Positions 32,729-45,324 of a DNA stretch of 64,000 nt are shown here, in pieces. The stretch is from the NCBI RefSeq assembly GCF_007655135.1, contig NC_045130.1:22449363-22513362 (forward strand). Direction: 5' to 3'. Numbering within the stretch: the first letter of the stretch is position 1; the number at the start of each line of letters is the position of its first letter. The DNA comes from Punica granatum. Its lineage: Eukaryota > Streptophyta > Magnoliopsida > Myrtales > Lythraceae. Both the position numbers and the translations under genes were made by a program. The notes under the pieces were generated by a model, which did no database searches, was not told where the DNA came from, and was given only the letters and a program-made list of their open reading frames with translations.

Positions 32729-35700
32729 TGTGCGCACCCGAATTTAATCTCGTCGGGGCACGCATGCGCGCGCCTAAGCAAACGCGGCTTGGGAGTGTCC
32801 ACCTTCCCGGGGACGCGCGACGGACGCACGTGAGAAGGAGTCGCCACTTGCCATTTTACGACCCGAAGGTCGAGGGCCGGCAAGTTACCCGAGTCTAGGG
32901 GCGGGGTACACCTAAATGCTAAGGCAATGGTCGTACGGAACCGGAATTCCGGATTCGGGGGTTCTGTTACGTGGTGGCCTATATCCCGCACGCCCTTTCG
33001 GTACTCTAGCTTGCTAGGCTTGCCGTTTTGTTTATTTACCGCGTGATTTAAGGTCGCACTTGGCTCGCTCGTTTTGACACCGTAAAATCGATGAATCGAT
33101 TGAGTTGGGCCAAGAATCCGAAGGATAAGTAGGCTTGTGAGTCAAGGGATCGGTTCGCTATCTTAGCGTTACAGTTCTTCGGACCGTGATGGTCGATTCC
33201 CTGCGCGAACCGAGACCATGATTGTTCAAACTTGCTCATCCCTTGGCGACGATAGACCAACTTAATCGACTCGACACTCGGACCTCCTGCCCACCAATCG
33301 GAATCCTTACAAGTACACGAATGAATATACAAATAAAATCCTCACAATGTACGCTCGAATAAATACAGAATACAACTGAATGAAATAAATGGATTCCGAT
33401 CGGCTTGCATTGGGTCAATATTCCGCTCCGGCTCACCGTGTAGTTTGAATAACCGATAAACAAATTAAGGCAACGCGGGCTCAAGGAGTCGGGGGTCGGG
33501 TCCGATTGAACCGGTGGTTTGCAGGAGAACCGATTAGTTCCCACTGTAACCGTCAGACCAATCGAGCTCCCGGGTGATATCTAAACACGTTTCACGCGCT
33601 CAATCCGAATCCGCCTTCCACATAGGCCGTATTCGGAGTGTGACGGTGAATCGAGGCTAGATCCCATTCCGCACTCGGGTTGCACGCGCTCGGTGAATTA
33701 GGAGGCGTTGGACCTCGTGTTCGGTAGTTTGGGGCATCGGACCCGTGTAACACGTAACCTATGGGCTCGGGCCCGAATCGCGATAAATCATCATATGCGA
33801 AGACAAAACAGAAGAAAACTGATAAAACTGACACAATACAGACAACAACCGACAATCGTCGGTGAATACAGACAAGTGGTGTATTAAGTCGAATGTACGT
33901 GACTTAATCAGTTATTACCCGTGGTTGATTGGCAAACAATGCATCTAACCTAGGCAAACATAGAGGGCGGGCTAGGATAAGGTTCTAAGCCGATTACATG
34001 TGTGTGTTTGTTTTATGACTCTTATTCAGTTAAGTGTCACTGCGGTTTCACTGAATTAGCTAAACTCGTGTTTTGACTCCAGATTGGAATCTAATATTCC
34101 ACCTATCCATTATCTAATGTTTATTTAAGTCAAGTACATGATTAATCCGGTTGTTCGTATCTTGTAACTGAAATAAAATGATCCCCACTGAATCTACAAT
34201 AGGAAGAAGGAAACACCGAAGACGAACGAAATGGGCCACACGAAGGAAACTCGTACCCGAACGGGTTGCCCTTTTTCATTCATAGTTCTAGGTGTTTCCA
34301 ACTCCCTAAACCTAAGGTATCGGTGAATCACGGAATGACGATTATGCCCTTGGATGATAAAATCGTGGTGTTCGTATACAAATTGGAGATCGTGTTGCAC
34401 GAAGGAGTCTAAGGAGGACTCTCGTACCCCGACTCGGGCCGCCTCAAATTGGGCCCGGACCCGAGTCACGGCACGTGAGTATTCCCTAGACATCAATTCT
34501 ATTCGTGTTACGCATCTCGGTATTTTGAAATTGTGAATTTTATTGGAAAAGGGCATTCACGCCATTCCGTAAATCATCGATGCGTTTTACCAATTAAGGA
34601 TCAATTAACCCGATTATTTAGTCCATGTGACTTAGTTAACCGAATGATGCGCATCCCGTTTTCCCATTTGTGAAATCCTTCAGTGATTATTGATTCACGT
34701 TGCAATTACGGTTCCGACGTGCGACGTCCGGATCTAGCAAGCCTAATAAATAATAATCATGTAGAATATGATTAAAGGGGAATATGATAAAAAGAAACAA
34801 TTCCAAGGGTCGTCTTCGGAAGGACGGAAAGACCAAACGAGACTCCAAGGAATGGAAGGAGGGCTCGGCCATCCCCAAATGTGATCGGCCGAACACTCCT
34901 TGACCCGGTTCGAATCTCGATGGGTCTTTCGTGTCATTCCTAGCCGATCATTGCATGCATCAAACAATCCGCACATGAGAAAGATGTATATTTCCCTAAA
35001 TCGGGACTAACACGATCACGGTTTACACGAATAAACACACAAAGCGTACAACGAGTCATATTTATGGAATTAACGAATGAACTTAATTTATTTCATGGCA
35101 GTCTTAGTGATATTACATGGGAAATACACGGCATCAAGGAGAAAGAAGAGCCCTAGGGGTTCGGTTAGGCCAAGGAGCCTCACGGGTCACCCATTGCAAG
35201 GGTATGGCCGTGAGCCCCCTTAGACATAACCGAACCATCTAAGGGCTCTCCCTCCTAGATTCCGAGCCATTCCCTTCGATAGACACCTCTTAGCCACGGT
35301 TAGGACCTTCCCGAACGTGGAGATGGTCTAATCCGAGAGAATGAAGCGGTTGTGGACTCGAAGGAGCCAAGGAGGCTCACGGCCCATCACCTATGAGGCT
35401 CGGCCGGGAGGTTCCGTGGCTCCATCGAGTCTATATCCGTTTCATTCCCCTAGATTCGGACCACATCACGTATACATGCACGTTTACACGATCATATAGA
35501 CGTAGAATAACAAGATGGAATACGTACGTTGCATGAGGATGCATGGCAAGTTCGGATCTAAAAGAAAAATGAAATCTTGCATGCACACCGACTTTTAAAA
35601 CGTATAAACACTTCATACAAGTAAAGATAGAAAGTCCTAACTCTTCTAAGTTGTAAAGGGATGTTACCTAGCCTCGTGCACGAGGAAAAGAGTCGGGGAA

Positions 35701-37014
35701 GTGGTCTTTGAGAGTCGGAAGACTCGGTTAGGGCGAAGGGCAGTAGGCGACCCGGGTAGGCGCGGCTGCGGCAACCACGGGAAAACGGCTTGGCACGCTC
35801 GCTCCGACCACGGAACGGTGCAAGGTCGGGCTCGTTGGACTCCTAAGACGCAGATCTAGGTGGGCACGGAAAGCTCCGAGCGTGCCGAACCCTGAATAAG
35901 TCGGAAATGATGAGAGAAGTTCCAGTGAAAACACAGAAAACTGGTTAGCGAAAATGGGCCAAACGGAGGTCGTGCACGGTTGGTCGGCCCTCGGATCGTG
36001 ACCACCTCTTCACGAGAGAGGGTGAGGGTTGTGAGGAACCCTTTAAATGTGATGGCACGACTCTCCGAGGTCGTGGGATGAAATGGCACGCCGTGAGTGT
36101 TCGGTGCGCGAGGTGAGGGTCTTGGGACCCGATTGCAATTTCGGCTGGAACGGGGTCTTGGGGACCTCAAATCGAAAATCCAAGCCCGGAAATGGACTTA
36201 GGGGGTAGGAAATATGTAGGCTATGAAGTTTGAGAATTTTTGGGTTAAGTCGGGTCGGGTGGTTACCGGAATACCGGGTGGTTTTCCGGCGATTTTAGCC
36301 GGTTTCGGCCTTGGCACGGGGTGGACGGAAGTGAGGGGATGGGCTGAGGTTTGAGAGAGTTCTTGAGAGAGATTGGCTTGAGAGAGAGTGAAATTCAAGA
36401 AGTCATTAAGTCTAATGGTGCAAGGGCTTATAAAGGGATGACTAATGGCTTGATTGAGGGAATTTAATTGCGGTTAAGGGGGACCCTAATGTGGCTGCCG
36501 AAATTGGAGGGAAGATTAGGGAGGGGTTTGTGTCTTGTAGAGTGTAGGGGAAGCAAGAGGGGTGATGGGTGTGATGGATGGGAGGAAAATTCAAAATGTG
36601 TGGTGGGGAGCTTGTTGGTGGAGTGAACCCCGGGAGCTATGTCAGAAAAGGCGTCGGTGGGGGATCGGGGTGTCCCGGCTTAAGCAGGATGTCCCGAAAA
36701 TGCGCCCGGACGCGTCATTGGTCACTTTGGCACTGAGGGGGATTTTTGAACCCCCATATCGGACACCTTTCGGTGCTTCGGTGACTCAGTGAAGAATAGT
36801 GCCACAGTGCCAGCTCTGCCGTTTTCGGGGTTCTTTGTCCGTTCGTTCTTCCGAAAGCTTTCCTTTGCTTTTCTCAGTGACCTAGCTCTTCTCCTGTTAC
36901 TCATGACCCCGTGCCCGCATATTTGCCTCTGATTGCCGGGCGATGAATAGTGTCCCGGGCTTCGGTCGGGAATCCTCGTGTGGGAAGCCGGTGGACCAAA
37001 ATGGGGTGCTGACA
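32729..37014 (-). repeat. 5' LTR of element B (4286 bp)
   Basis: TG at 32729 and CA at 37014, followed by TSD cttcc. Nearly identical to 16401-20689, with scattered substitutions and a few short indels. Its upstream edge is translated into the end of the interrupted element A frame, producing a fused open frame that has no biological meaning. Confidence 0.93.
36427..36435 (-). promoter_or_regulatory. TATA box candidate, 5' LTR of B
   Basis: Minus strand ctttataag, the copy that would drive transcription of the element. Same context as in the 3' LTR and in D. Confidence 0.55.
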
Positions 37015-37019
37015 CTTCC
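37015..37019. other. Target-site duplication of element B, right
   Basis: cttcc, matching 16396-16400. The insertion lies between RNase H and integrase coding of element A. Confidence 0.9.
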
Positions 37020-40000
37020 AATGACCTAAATTCATTAATAAGTGTGTCGTGAACACTCCACATACCTGCTAATCTCGCTGATGATTTCCTACTCAATGCA
37101 TCTGCCACGACATTTGCTTTCCCTGGATGATAGTTGATCGTGCAATCATAATCTTTGATTAGTTCCATCCATCTCCTCTGTCTCAAGTTAAGTTCCTTCT
37201 GAGTAAACAAATATTTCAAACTCTTGTGATCTGTATAAATCTCACACTTTGCTCCGTATAAATAATGTCTCCAAAGTTTGAGAGCGAACACCACAGCTGC
37301 CAATTCAAGATCATGTGTCGGGTAATTCTTTTCATGAGTCCTTAGTTGCCGAGATGCATAAGCCACTACTCTGCCATTTTGCATTAATACGCAGCCTAAG
37401 CCTTGATGGGATGCGTCATTATATATCACAAACCCCTCATCAGTGGACGGAATAACAAGCACTGGGGCAGTGGTCAATCTCTTCTTCAACTCCTGGAAAC
37501 TTTGCTCACACTCATCTGTCCATTCAAACTTCACACTATTCCGCGTTAGCCGAGTCAGGGGAGCAGCAATAAGGGAGAATCCTTCCACAAATCTTCGATA
37601 ATAACCAGCTAATCCTAGGAAACTCCTCACCTCTGTTACACTTGTAGGACGATTCCAATTCAAGATAGCTTCTATCTTTGTGGGGTCCACTGATACACCA
37701 TCACCAGAAATCACATGCCCGAGGAATCCCACTCGATCTAACCAAAACTCACATTTGCTAAACTTAGCATAAAGTTTTCTTTCTCTCAAAATGTGTAACA
37801 CTACTCGGAGATGTTCTTCATGCTCATTCCGGTTCCTCGAGTATACCAGTATATCATCGATGAAAACCACCACAAACTGATCAAGATATGGCTGGAATAC
37901 TCTATTCATTAAATCCATAAAAGCTGCTGGGGCATTTGTTAACCCAAAAGGCATCACAAGGAATTCATAATGTCCATACCGTGTGCGAAAAGCAGTCTTG
38001 AGCACATCAGAGTCCTTGATCTTCAGCTGGTGATATCCCGATCTAAGATCGATCTTCGAGAAGACGGTAGCACCTCGGAGCTGATCAAACAAGTCATCTA
38101 TCCTAGGTAAAGGATATTTATTGCGCACCGTTACCCGATTCAGTTGTCGGTAATCTATACACAATCTGAGTGAGCCATCCTTCTTCTTCACAAACAAAAC
38201 GGGAGCACCCCAAGGAGATACACTTGGCCTGATAAATCCCTTTTCTAACAATTCTTGCAGCTGAATTTTCAATTCCTTGAGTTCTGACGGGGCCATACGA
38301 TACGGTGCACGGGAAATCGGCGCAGTACCGGGCTCTAGCTCGATAGTAAACTCAATCTCTCTATCAGGGGGAAGACCAGGTAAATCATCAGGAAAAACCT
38401 CTGGAAACTCGCAGACTACTGAAATTTCACTAAGTTTTGGTGAGTTGACCTCGGTAGCAACCACATGTGCCAAATATCCTTCACACCCCCTTTTCAAAAG
38501 TTTCGTCGCCTCGAGAAATGATATAACATTGAATGGAGCACCCAACTGATCTCCATGAAGCTTAAATTCAGGCTCATTTGGTATTCTAAAGATAACCTCC
38601 TTCTTGTAACACTCCACCGAAGCATGATGAGAAGCAAGCCAATCCATCCCGAGGATAACATCAAAATCCCAAATGTTTAAGGGTATTAAATCTACTAGCA
38701 TCTCTTTATCCCCTAAGTGTAGCCTACAACCGCGATACACTTCCCCAACCACTACGCTCTCCCCCGTCGGTGTAGCTATGGACATACGACTATCTAATAA
38801 CTCTCGTGGTCTATCAGAATGCATGGCATATGACAATGAGATATATGAATGAGTGGACCCTGGATCTATAAGTACATGAGCAGGTTTATTAAAGAGATTC
38901 AACGTACCCGTCACAACAGTAGGAGTAGCGTCCGCATCCCGCTTCGTTAGGGTGAATACTCTACCCTGCGTCATTGGTCTATTTGCCTGGCCTGCTGAGC
39001 TCACCATCGACCCGCCCCCTCGGCTTTGAACACTCTTATTGCTACTCATCTGCCCACGGCCTCTCATCGCCAATGGCCTATTGCCTACACTAGCGCTGCT
39101 TGACGCTGCTACTATAGGCTGCCTACAATTCCTCTGTACATGTCCCTTCATGCCACATCTAAAACATGTAACCCCCTCACTCCTTAATTGTGGGCAATTG
39201 TTTCTTAAGTGATCACGACGTCCACAATGAAAGCAACTCCCGGACTGCACTTGACAAACTCCGGAATGAAATTGACCACAATTCTGACAATTTTGATGCC
39301 TCGAGAGATTAGTTCCACCATAACTTCCACCACTCTGACTCCTCATGCCCTTACCTTCATGAGACCATTGCGGAAGCTGCTGATAAGTTGATTTCCCTCT
39401 ATTGAAGCCTTGAATGAACCCGCCTCTTTTTGGGGGTCGGAAGGAACCCTCTACAAGTGAGCTACTAGGCCGAGTTCTACTTTGCTCCCTCTGATGAAAT
39501 TCCTCTCGTAAGTCCTCCTCAGCGATAATGGCTTTTTTATACAGGTCTGCAAATAATGGGATCTCCAGAACGGAAACGCGCGACCTAATATTGAGGTTCA
39601 ATCCATCCAAGAACCTACTGCATTTGGAAGCTTCATCACTTCCCAATGTCGGGGCAAAACGCGACAACTTGGTGAATTTTACTTCATATTCAGCTACGCT
39701 GAGGTCCCCTTGCTTCAAATTCAAAAATTCCCGCTCCTTGGCGAGCCGAAACGAGGCTGGAAAGTACTTGTTATAAAATGCTTGCGTAAACTCAGCCCAA
39801 GTGATAACGTGCGAGGAGTTCGGGTCCAGTCGTCTTTGAGTAGCCTCCCACCAGTACTGAGCATCCCCTTCTAGCATGAATGTTGCAAGTGCCACACGTT
39901 GGTTGTCTGAAACCTCCATGATTGCAAAAATTCTTTCCATTCCAGCTATCCAATTCTCTGCTTCTATAGGATCAGCACTTCCCGAAAAACTAGATGGACC

Positions 40001-40309
40001 ATATTTCCTAAACCTTTCATACGGCGTCAATTGTTGCTCCATGTGAGATGTAGCTGCACTCGGCTGTGCTGCTTGCCTCTGGAAGAAAGCCGTTTGTTGA
40101 TCGATTAGTTGCGCTTGCTGCTCAACTAGACGATTTATGGCTGCTAATGTCTGGTGGATTGGTGGATCTTGATCCCTAGGAGCTGCAGCAGCTTCTTGAG
40201 GAGCTTGAGACACTTGCTCCTCTGTCATCGGCTCAGGTGTACTCAGATCAGCTAAATTCTCGGCTGTACGGTATCTAGGTCGACCCCGCCTTGCACGTTT
40301 GGGTCCCAT
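37015..40309 (-). CDS. gag-pol: gag-protease-RT-RNase H of Tekay-like element A, cut by element B
   Basis: Open frame from the ATG at 40309 (MGPKRARRG; the open frame extends upstream but has no ATG) to the insertion of B at 37015. It has about 1098 codons. From that ATG: gag core about 95-265, zinc knuckles about 341-395 ([40 protein letters not shown]), protease near 482 ([13 protein letters not shown], with DPGS instead of the usual D(S/T)G), RT with [12 protein letters not shown] and FIDDILVYS (Asp 818-819), RNase H with [10 protein letters not shown] (Asp965), TDHKSLK (Asp1027) and VVADALSRK (Asp1070). No internal stop. The remaining integrase lies beyond B at 16400-14905. Confidence 0.93.
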
Positions 40310-40447
40310 TGCAAATTTTCCTAAACAGAACACAAGTTAACCAAGCATTTAACAACACAATGATAAGATATATCCCGTTTTGGGGCCGCAACTAATCAAA
40401 AAGAACGGGGATCAGGCACACTACGTCTACAGAATCCTATAACCTAG

Positions 40448-40459
40448 GCTCTGATACCA
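40448..40459 (-). other. Primer-binding site of element A
   Basis: Minus strand TGGTATCAGAGC, initiator tRNA-Met type, four bases from the 5' LTR. Confidence 0.85.
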
Positions 40460-40463
40460 AAAA

Positions 40464-41575
40464 TGTCACGACCGGAAACTTATAGCCGAGTTTCCCCTCT
40501 ATTCCTTAATATCCATTATCATATACGCAACTCATATACGTATAATCTATTTCCCTAATTCTCAATACATTAAACCACCCCAACAAGCTCTATATAAACA
40601 TATAATGACCTAACCAATTCAGATATATGCGTAAAACTCTCAAAGATTTCTCAATTGCAACCATCTTGTAACACAGACTGAACGAAAAGCTTTCATATAT
40701 ATATACCTTTAAACTAACTCGGCATGCTCTACATGAATATATAATGAGTCTAACGGATTCTAATGTACATATATGCTCTCCATAGTGTGTTCAGCTACAA
40801 CCATACTACTAAACCAACTAACAAAAGTTTCAGGTCGTAACAAGATTGTAACACTTACTACCTATACTATGGGTGGGCCTACTTGCCAAAATCCTTTGCG
40901 CTGATCCCCGTTATCCAAAGCCCTCCTGTGCGGCTAGTCTAGCTCCTAGCTCATCTGGAAAAATGTATGCAGGGGGTGAGCTGCAACTCAGTGAGTACTA
41001 TATTCCAAGGTAAAATGAGCTAATATGTTACATCACAATTCACCACAATAAATCATATATCTATTTATATATACATATTCCACCAGATATGGAATCCAAT
41101 ACCAAGATCATACTTTCACACAACTCATATGGCAACCAAATCCAAACAACAATAATATAGCCATAGGGTTGCATTTCCTCGCAACAGAGTTATGACGGTA
41201 CCGTGACCCCGCACATCTCACTCATACCATTCTCAACTTCCAACACCCACATCTCATCAACGGGGGCCGCCCATTAACCTCTGGCGGTAAGAGTTGACCT
41301 TCATTTATATTTCGCCGGTCCAGCGGCCGATCAGGCCCCTTGTTTATATTCCGCCGGGTCCAGCGGCCGATCAGGCCCCTATTTATATTCCGCCGGGTCC
41401 AGCGGCCGATCAAGTCCCTGTTTATATTCCGCCGGGTTCGGCGGCCAATCAGGCCCCTTTTATAATCCGCCGGGTCCAGCGATCCCATGGCTATAGTGCA
41501 ACCATCACAAGCATACTAAGCATACACATCAACTATGTTCTGCAATCATTCAGCCACCATCACCTCTATAACCAT

Positions 41576-41611
<36 letters not shown>

Positions 41612-43001
41612 TTATTATCATTTTACGATGGAAGAAAGTACTCACAAACACCCCTGAAATGACCACTTAATGAATCGAGCCTTCCGGAGGTATAGTCTCA
41701 GTCTCCCCAGCCCCTATCCAGTTCAAGCACAAAGGTTAGATAATATACTAGATAAGGGTGAAAATATGCATCAATTCACCTCTTGTGCTATTTCCTGAAT
41801 GTAGCTATAATATAAGATGTTTATAATTTACAAATGCTTCTTCCCTATCTCTTTTGATTTCTACCTAACTCTTTAAATAGAGAACAATGCAAAATGCTAA
41901 ACACATGTATCTCTCAAATTATATCAACTTAGGATTCATCACAATATATATCAAATGGATGACCAATTTGATCAGCCAAATTCAGGAAGAGTGCAAGGAA
42001 TTCTAAGTACTTCTTTGGTTCCGAAATACAAATAAATAATAGCTTATTCAATCAATCCATCACATGATATCATTATAATGCATGATAAATTTTCAATTCA
42101 GTTCCCTTCTCTAGTCCATGGTCAGCTCACAGAGTAAAATGTATGCATATATATACCTATGCACACACACTTGTCTACATCTATATATGTGTATATATAT
42201 ACTTTCAGAAGGGCATAGCTATGTGCCTTAGAAACCCACCAATTTAACCAAGGGTTTTGCCCCCTGCACCACAACCGAATTTTTCAACCCATATAAGTGA
42301 CCAAACTCATCCCAAAACAACATAAGACTAACTCCAAACATATATCCAACTCAACTTATATCATTTAGGAGAAGCTACCAATCTCAACTTATATCATCTA
42401 GGAGAAGCTACCAATCTCAACAACTAAAATTCTCAATCTAACCTAACTGAAATGGACGCAAGAAGAGCCACAACTATATACAACATAGTGAATATGGATG
42501 TTTAAATCATAGATAATCAACTTACTAATCAATATTTTCGGACTTAGCCTTCTTCCTCTTCTTCTTCTCCCAGAATTTCTCAACTCGGCTCACTTATCTC
42601 TCTCTCTCTCTCTCTCTCTTCTGGTTCATTTTCGTTTTCTTTCAGCTAGGGATAGAGCAAGGGAGGGTATGGCTTAAATAAGGAAGAAAAGAAGAAAAAG
42701 AAGGTGGTCAAAGATGGTCAAAGGCGGTGGGAAGGAGATGGCTGCTGAAGAGGGGCCACTTGGCCCATTCTACACCCATCTCTATCTGATTTCTCACCTT
42801 TTTTGTTTTTTTTTTTATTATTATTTTTTTTTCTTTCATATAGATAATGATCCAGCCACAAGTTGTGGTATATTAAATACATTTAAAGATCCAGCCAAAA
42901 AAATAAGGGTATATTATATACATGTATGTTATGTAACCATGCATGTGCATATGGATATGTATATGAGCATATATGCATGTTTGGTGGACACTAGCCTCAC
43001 A
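40464..43001 (-). repeat. 5' LTR of element A (2538 bp)
   Basis: TG at 40464 and CA at 43001. Five 39-bp units at about 41302-41475, CA and TA microsatellites near 41575-41612, and a CT repeat near 42597-42619. It shares several bases with the 3' LTR that differ in copy A', as expected if A' gained changes after duplication. Confidence 0.9.
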
Positions 43002-43006
43002 ATCTC
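43002..43006. other. Target-site duplication of element A, right
   Basis: atctc, matching 12242-12246. The same five bases follow LTR A' at 3613-3617. Confidence 0.85.
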
Positions 43007-43016
43007 TTGGCTTTCC

Positions 43017-43560
43017 TTATGCGTCTACTCTAATCTTAGATGGGCTATTAACCATCTCAAGACAAGTTAATTGAGTAAGGCCCTTTAGAGACCAATTCGA
43101 ATTAGTCTCCTCTTGGCCCAAGAAACCCGCAAATGAGTTCTCCACAGCTTGTTGGATTTGTCTTGCCTTCGCTCGTGTGATTGGTCCACTCGAAACATGT
43201 AAGCCTCCGAGATCTTGTGCATCAGCTCCCTCTTCACGAATCCCACTTCCGAGCTCGTGTGCTTCCGCCCCATCATCGTGCCCACGATCCTCATCACAAA
43301 GTCCTTCCGACCTAAGCTCGTCGGTTTGACCCCGAGTCGTATCATTCCCCCTCTCTTCAAAAGGATTCGTCCTCGAATCTGAACCTGCGTTAAAGGGAGA
43401 AAGATCAGAAACATTAAAAGTCGAACTTACTTGATACTCACCTGGAAGATCAATCTTATAAGCATTGTCATTGATCTTATCCAGAACTTGAAATGGTCCA
43501 TCTCCACGTGGATTCAACTTGGAATTCCTCAGACTCGGAAATCTCTCCTTCGATCCTGTT
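43017..43560 (-). pseudogene. Integrase tail of C1, right copy
   Basis: Nearly identical to 3628-4170: [39 protein letters not shown] and SGPITRAKARQIQQ, ending at 43017. Only a few substitutions against the left copy (for example ESN/ETN before SNWSLKG). The catalytic core is absent. Confidence 0.75.
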
Positions 43561-43730
43561 TTTTTTTTTCAGCTCTGTATTTTTTTTTGGCCGAATTTTT
43601 TTTTTCAGCTCTTTTTTATTTTCTTGCTGCTAACAATCTACAAAGAACAAACTCGATGAAGCGAAACTCAGCAAATTGAAACAAAAAAGGATAGGATAAA
43701 CCCGATTTGGAGCCTGATGCTCCGATACCA
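43561..43730 (-). other. Leader and primer-binding site remnant of C1, right copy
   Basis: Same purine-rich leader as at 4171-4343. The primer-binding site reads tggtatcggagc on the minus strand (one change) and is now joined directly to RT coding at 43731 because the LTR and integrase tail were deleted. Confidence 0.7.
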
Positions 43731-44225
43731 TCTAGTCGAGGAATGGGGTAACAATATTTTACTGTAATCTTGTTGATGGCCCGACTATCGACGCACATTC
43801 TCATCGATCCATCCTTCTTGGGCACCAAAAGTGCTGGTACAGAACATGGGCTCATGGACTCCCGTATGTAACCCTTCTCAAGCAATTCATTCACTTGCCG
43901 TTGCAGCTCCTTGGCCTCATTCGGATTGCACCGATATGCCGATCGATTAGGTAAAAGCAGAACCAGGAACGAGATCAATTTGATGCTCAATCCCCTGAAT
44001 CAGAGGCAACCTTTCAGGCAACTCCGCAGGAAATACGTCAACGAACTCCTTTAAGAGAGCCATGAACCGAGGCGAAAGAGAAATATGTGCTTCGGGCGTT
44101 GCTTCCTTCATGAAAAGTATGAGAACTAAGTTGAAGTTCAACAGAGTCCTTTCAAGCTCTCCCAATGTCATCACCAAGCTTTCTTTCTTCAAGCCATTCA
44201 CACTCGCACTATGGTCCTTTTGCAC
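43731..44225 (-). pseudogene. Truncated reverse transcriptase of chromovirus C, right copy
   Basis: Holds the same two RT frames as 5195-5689, with the same frameshift, but is cut 20 residues earlier, inside YPIPRLD, by the deletion. What follows in frame is translated leader sequence and has no meaning as protein. Confidence 0.75.
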
Positions 44226-44228
44226 TTG

Positions 44229-44974
44229 TTATGGACTAAGTGGTGCTAAGACAATACTTTTCCCTTCTTTGGTGAATGAATAAGTATTATTGTATCCATC
44301 GTGCAAAGCCCTCCTATCGTATTGCCACGGTCTTCCCAATAGAAGATGACTTGCACTCATCGGAACCACGTCACATACTACTTCATCTTTATACATCTTC
44401 CCAATTGAGAATGGAATACGAACTTGCTGAGTAACTCGTGCCTCGCCTTGATCATTCTGCCATCTCAACTTATAGGGGCATGGATGCTTTGTAGTAGCCA
44501 GATTCAGCTTCTCCACCAAGGTCGTAGACGCAACATTGGTGCAACTCCCACTGTCGATGATAACTCTGCACACCTTATTTTGGATGGTGCACCGAGTTCG
44601 GAAAAGATTGTCCCGCTGTTCTTCTTCCAGCTTTGCTTCGGAACTCAAGACTCGACGAATCATGAGCATCTCACCCTCATCGGCAAACTCTACATTCTCT
44701 CCCTGCGCACCTCGAGAAACCTCCTCATCCACCCCTTCATCTTCACTCTCGATCTCTTGAGTGTTTTGGATGGTCATCACTCGCCGATTCGGACATTGGG
44801 AAGCTATGTGTCCTAATCCAAGACATTTGAAGCACTTGATGTCTCGGCTCCGAACAGGGCGTTGCGGATCGGTGTGCTTCTCCTTTCCCTTTGTCGCCTC
44901 AGCTTGAGGCCTTTGAGAGCCTCCTACATCCTTCTGCTGCGCATTCCACTTCGAAGAGGATCCTGAACTAGCAG
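44229..44974 (-). pseudogene. Gag zinc knuckle and protease of chromovirus C, right copy
   Basis: Same protein as 5693-6438, but the knuckle is open here (KCFKCLGLGHIASQCPNRR). Protease motif IIDSGSCTNVASTTLVEKL and LLLGRPWQYDRRALHDG are intact. The upstream gag is cut at 44974 by the insertion of element G; it should continue beyond the right edge of the window, after the other end of G. Confidence 0.8.
44970..44974. other. Target-site duplication of element G (one side)
   Basis: agcag immediately before the G LTR. The left duplicate is uninterrupted at this point (6434-6438, then ccactgg). The partner agcag should follow the 5' LTR of G beyond the window. Confidence 0.6.
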
Positions 44975-45324
44975 TGATAGGCTCACGAACCAGAACTGGG
45001 TAAGAAAGAAGGGTGGAGGGTAGAACCAACAAAACTCACTCGATAAGATGACTCGCCACGAGTAAGAAAAGTCGGGTTGATTCGCCACGCTCAAGGAAGA
45101 ACGATAAGAATCGGGGTTTTCGCCACTAAACAAGGAACTTGTTTAGATAAGAAAGAGAAGAAACGCTCTAAGCAATTTCATTCAAATATTCATCAAAGTC
45201 TGTCTTCTTCTCTTACAATAGGTGCATATTTATATAGAGAGAATACACCTCCATTGACTCTAGAATAGGAAACTGACACCTAATAATATAGGAAACTGAT
45301 ATCTGATATCTTCTAGATTACTTT
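44975..45324 (-). repeat. 3' LTR of element G, first part
   Basis: Begins TGATAGGCTCACGAACC at 44975 and is interrupted at 45324 by D. Related to the LTR at 7334-7711. A minus-strand TATA box candidate (ctatataaat) lies at 45228-45238. Confidence 0.8.
45320..45324. other. Target-site duplication of element D, left
   Basis: acttt, identical to 62619-62623. Confidence 0.9.

Larger units (their letters stand above)
16401..37014 (-). mobile_element. Ogre/Tat-type LTR retrotransposon B (20.6 kb)
   Basis: Full-length element inserted in the pol of element A. The minus strand order is 5' LTR 32729-37014, primer-binding site, leader, ORF1 (32120-30786), gag (30409-), protease, intron, RT-RNaseH-second RNaseH-integrase (to 23110), 3' hairpin array, 49-bp minisatellite, polypurine tract and 3' LTR 16401-20689. 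Size, extra ORF1, intron between protease and RT, and dual RNase H are the known hallmarks of Ogre elements in the Tat lineage. By eye I noticed roughly 25 differences between its two 4.29-kb LTRs. Defects: one stop in ORF1 and one frameshift in gag. Confidence 0.95.
12247..43001 (-). mobile_element. Complete Tekay-like (chromovirus) LTR retrotransposon A, split by element B
   Basis: The minus strand order is 5' LTR (40464-43001), primer-binding site, gag-PR-RT-RNaseH (40309-37015), [element B], integrase with chromodomain (16400-14905), polypurine tract and 3' LTR (12247-14847). Without B and its duplicated 5 bp the element is about 10.1 kb. The Tekay/Del assignment rests on the C-terminal chromodomain, several gag zinc knuckles and long LTRs. 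Gag to RNase H is one open frame; two frameshifts break the integrase half, apart from the disruption by B. Confidence 0.9.
39426..44974. repeat. Right copy of the large segmental duplication
   Basis: Corresponds to 1-6438. Compared with the left copy it lacks 4344-5194 (joined at about 43730, with a shared ca at the breakpoints), lacks about 26 bp in the LTR near 40697, and ends where element G was inserted at 44974. Confidence 0.85.

Noticed and set aside
36722..37014. C-terminal extension of the element A gag-pol frame into the B LTR
   Set aside because: The last 90 or so codons are translated B LTR created by the insertion, not part of the element A protein.
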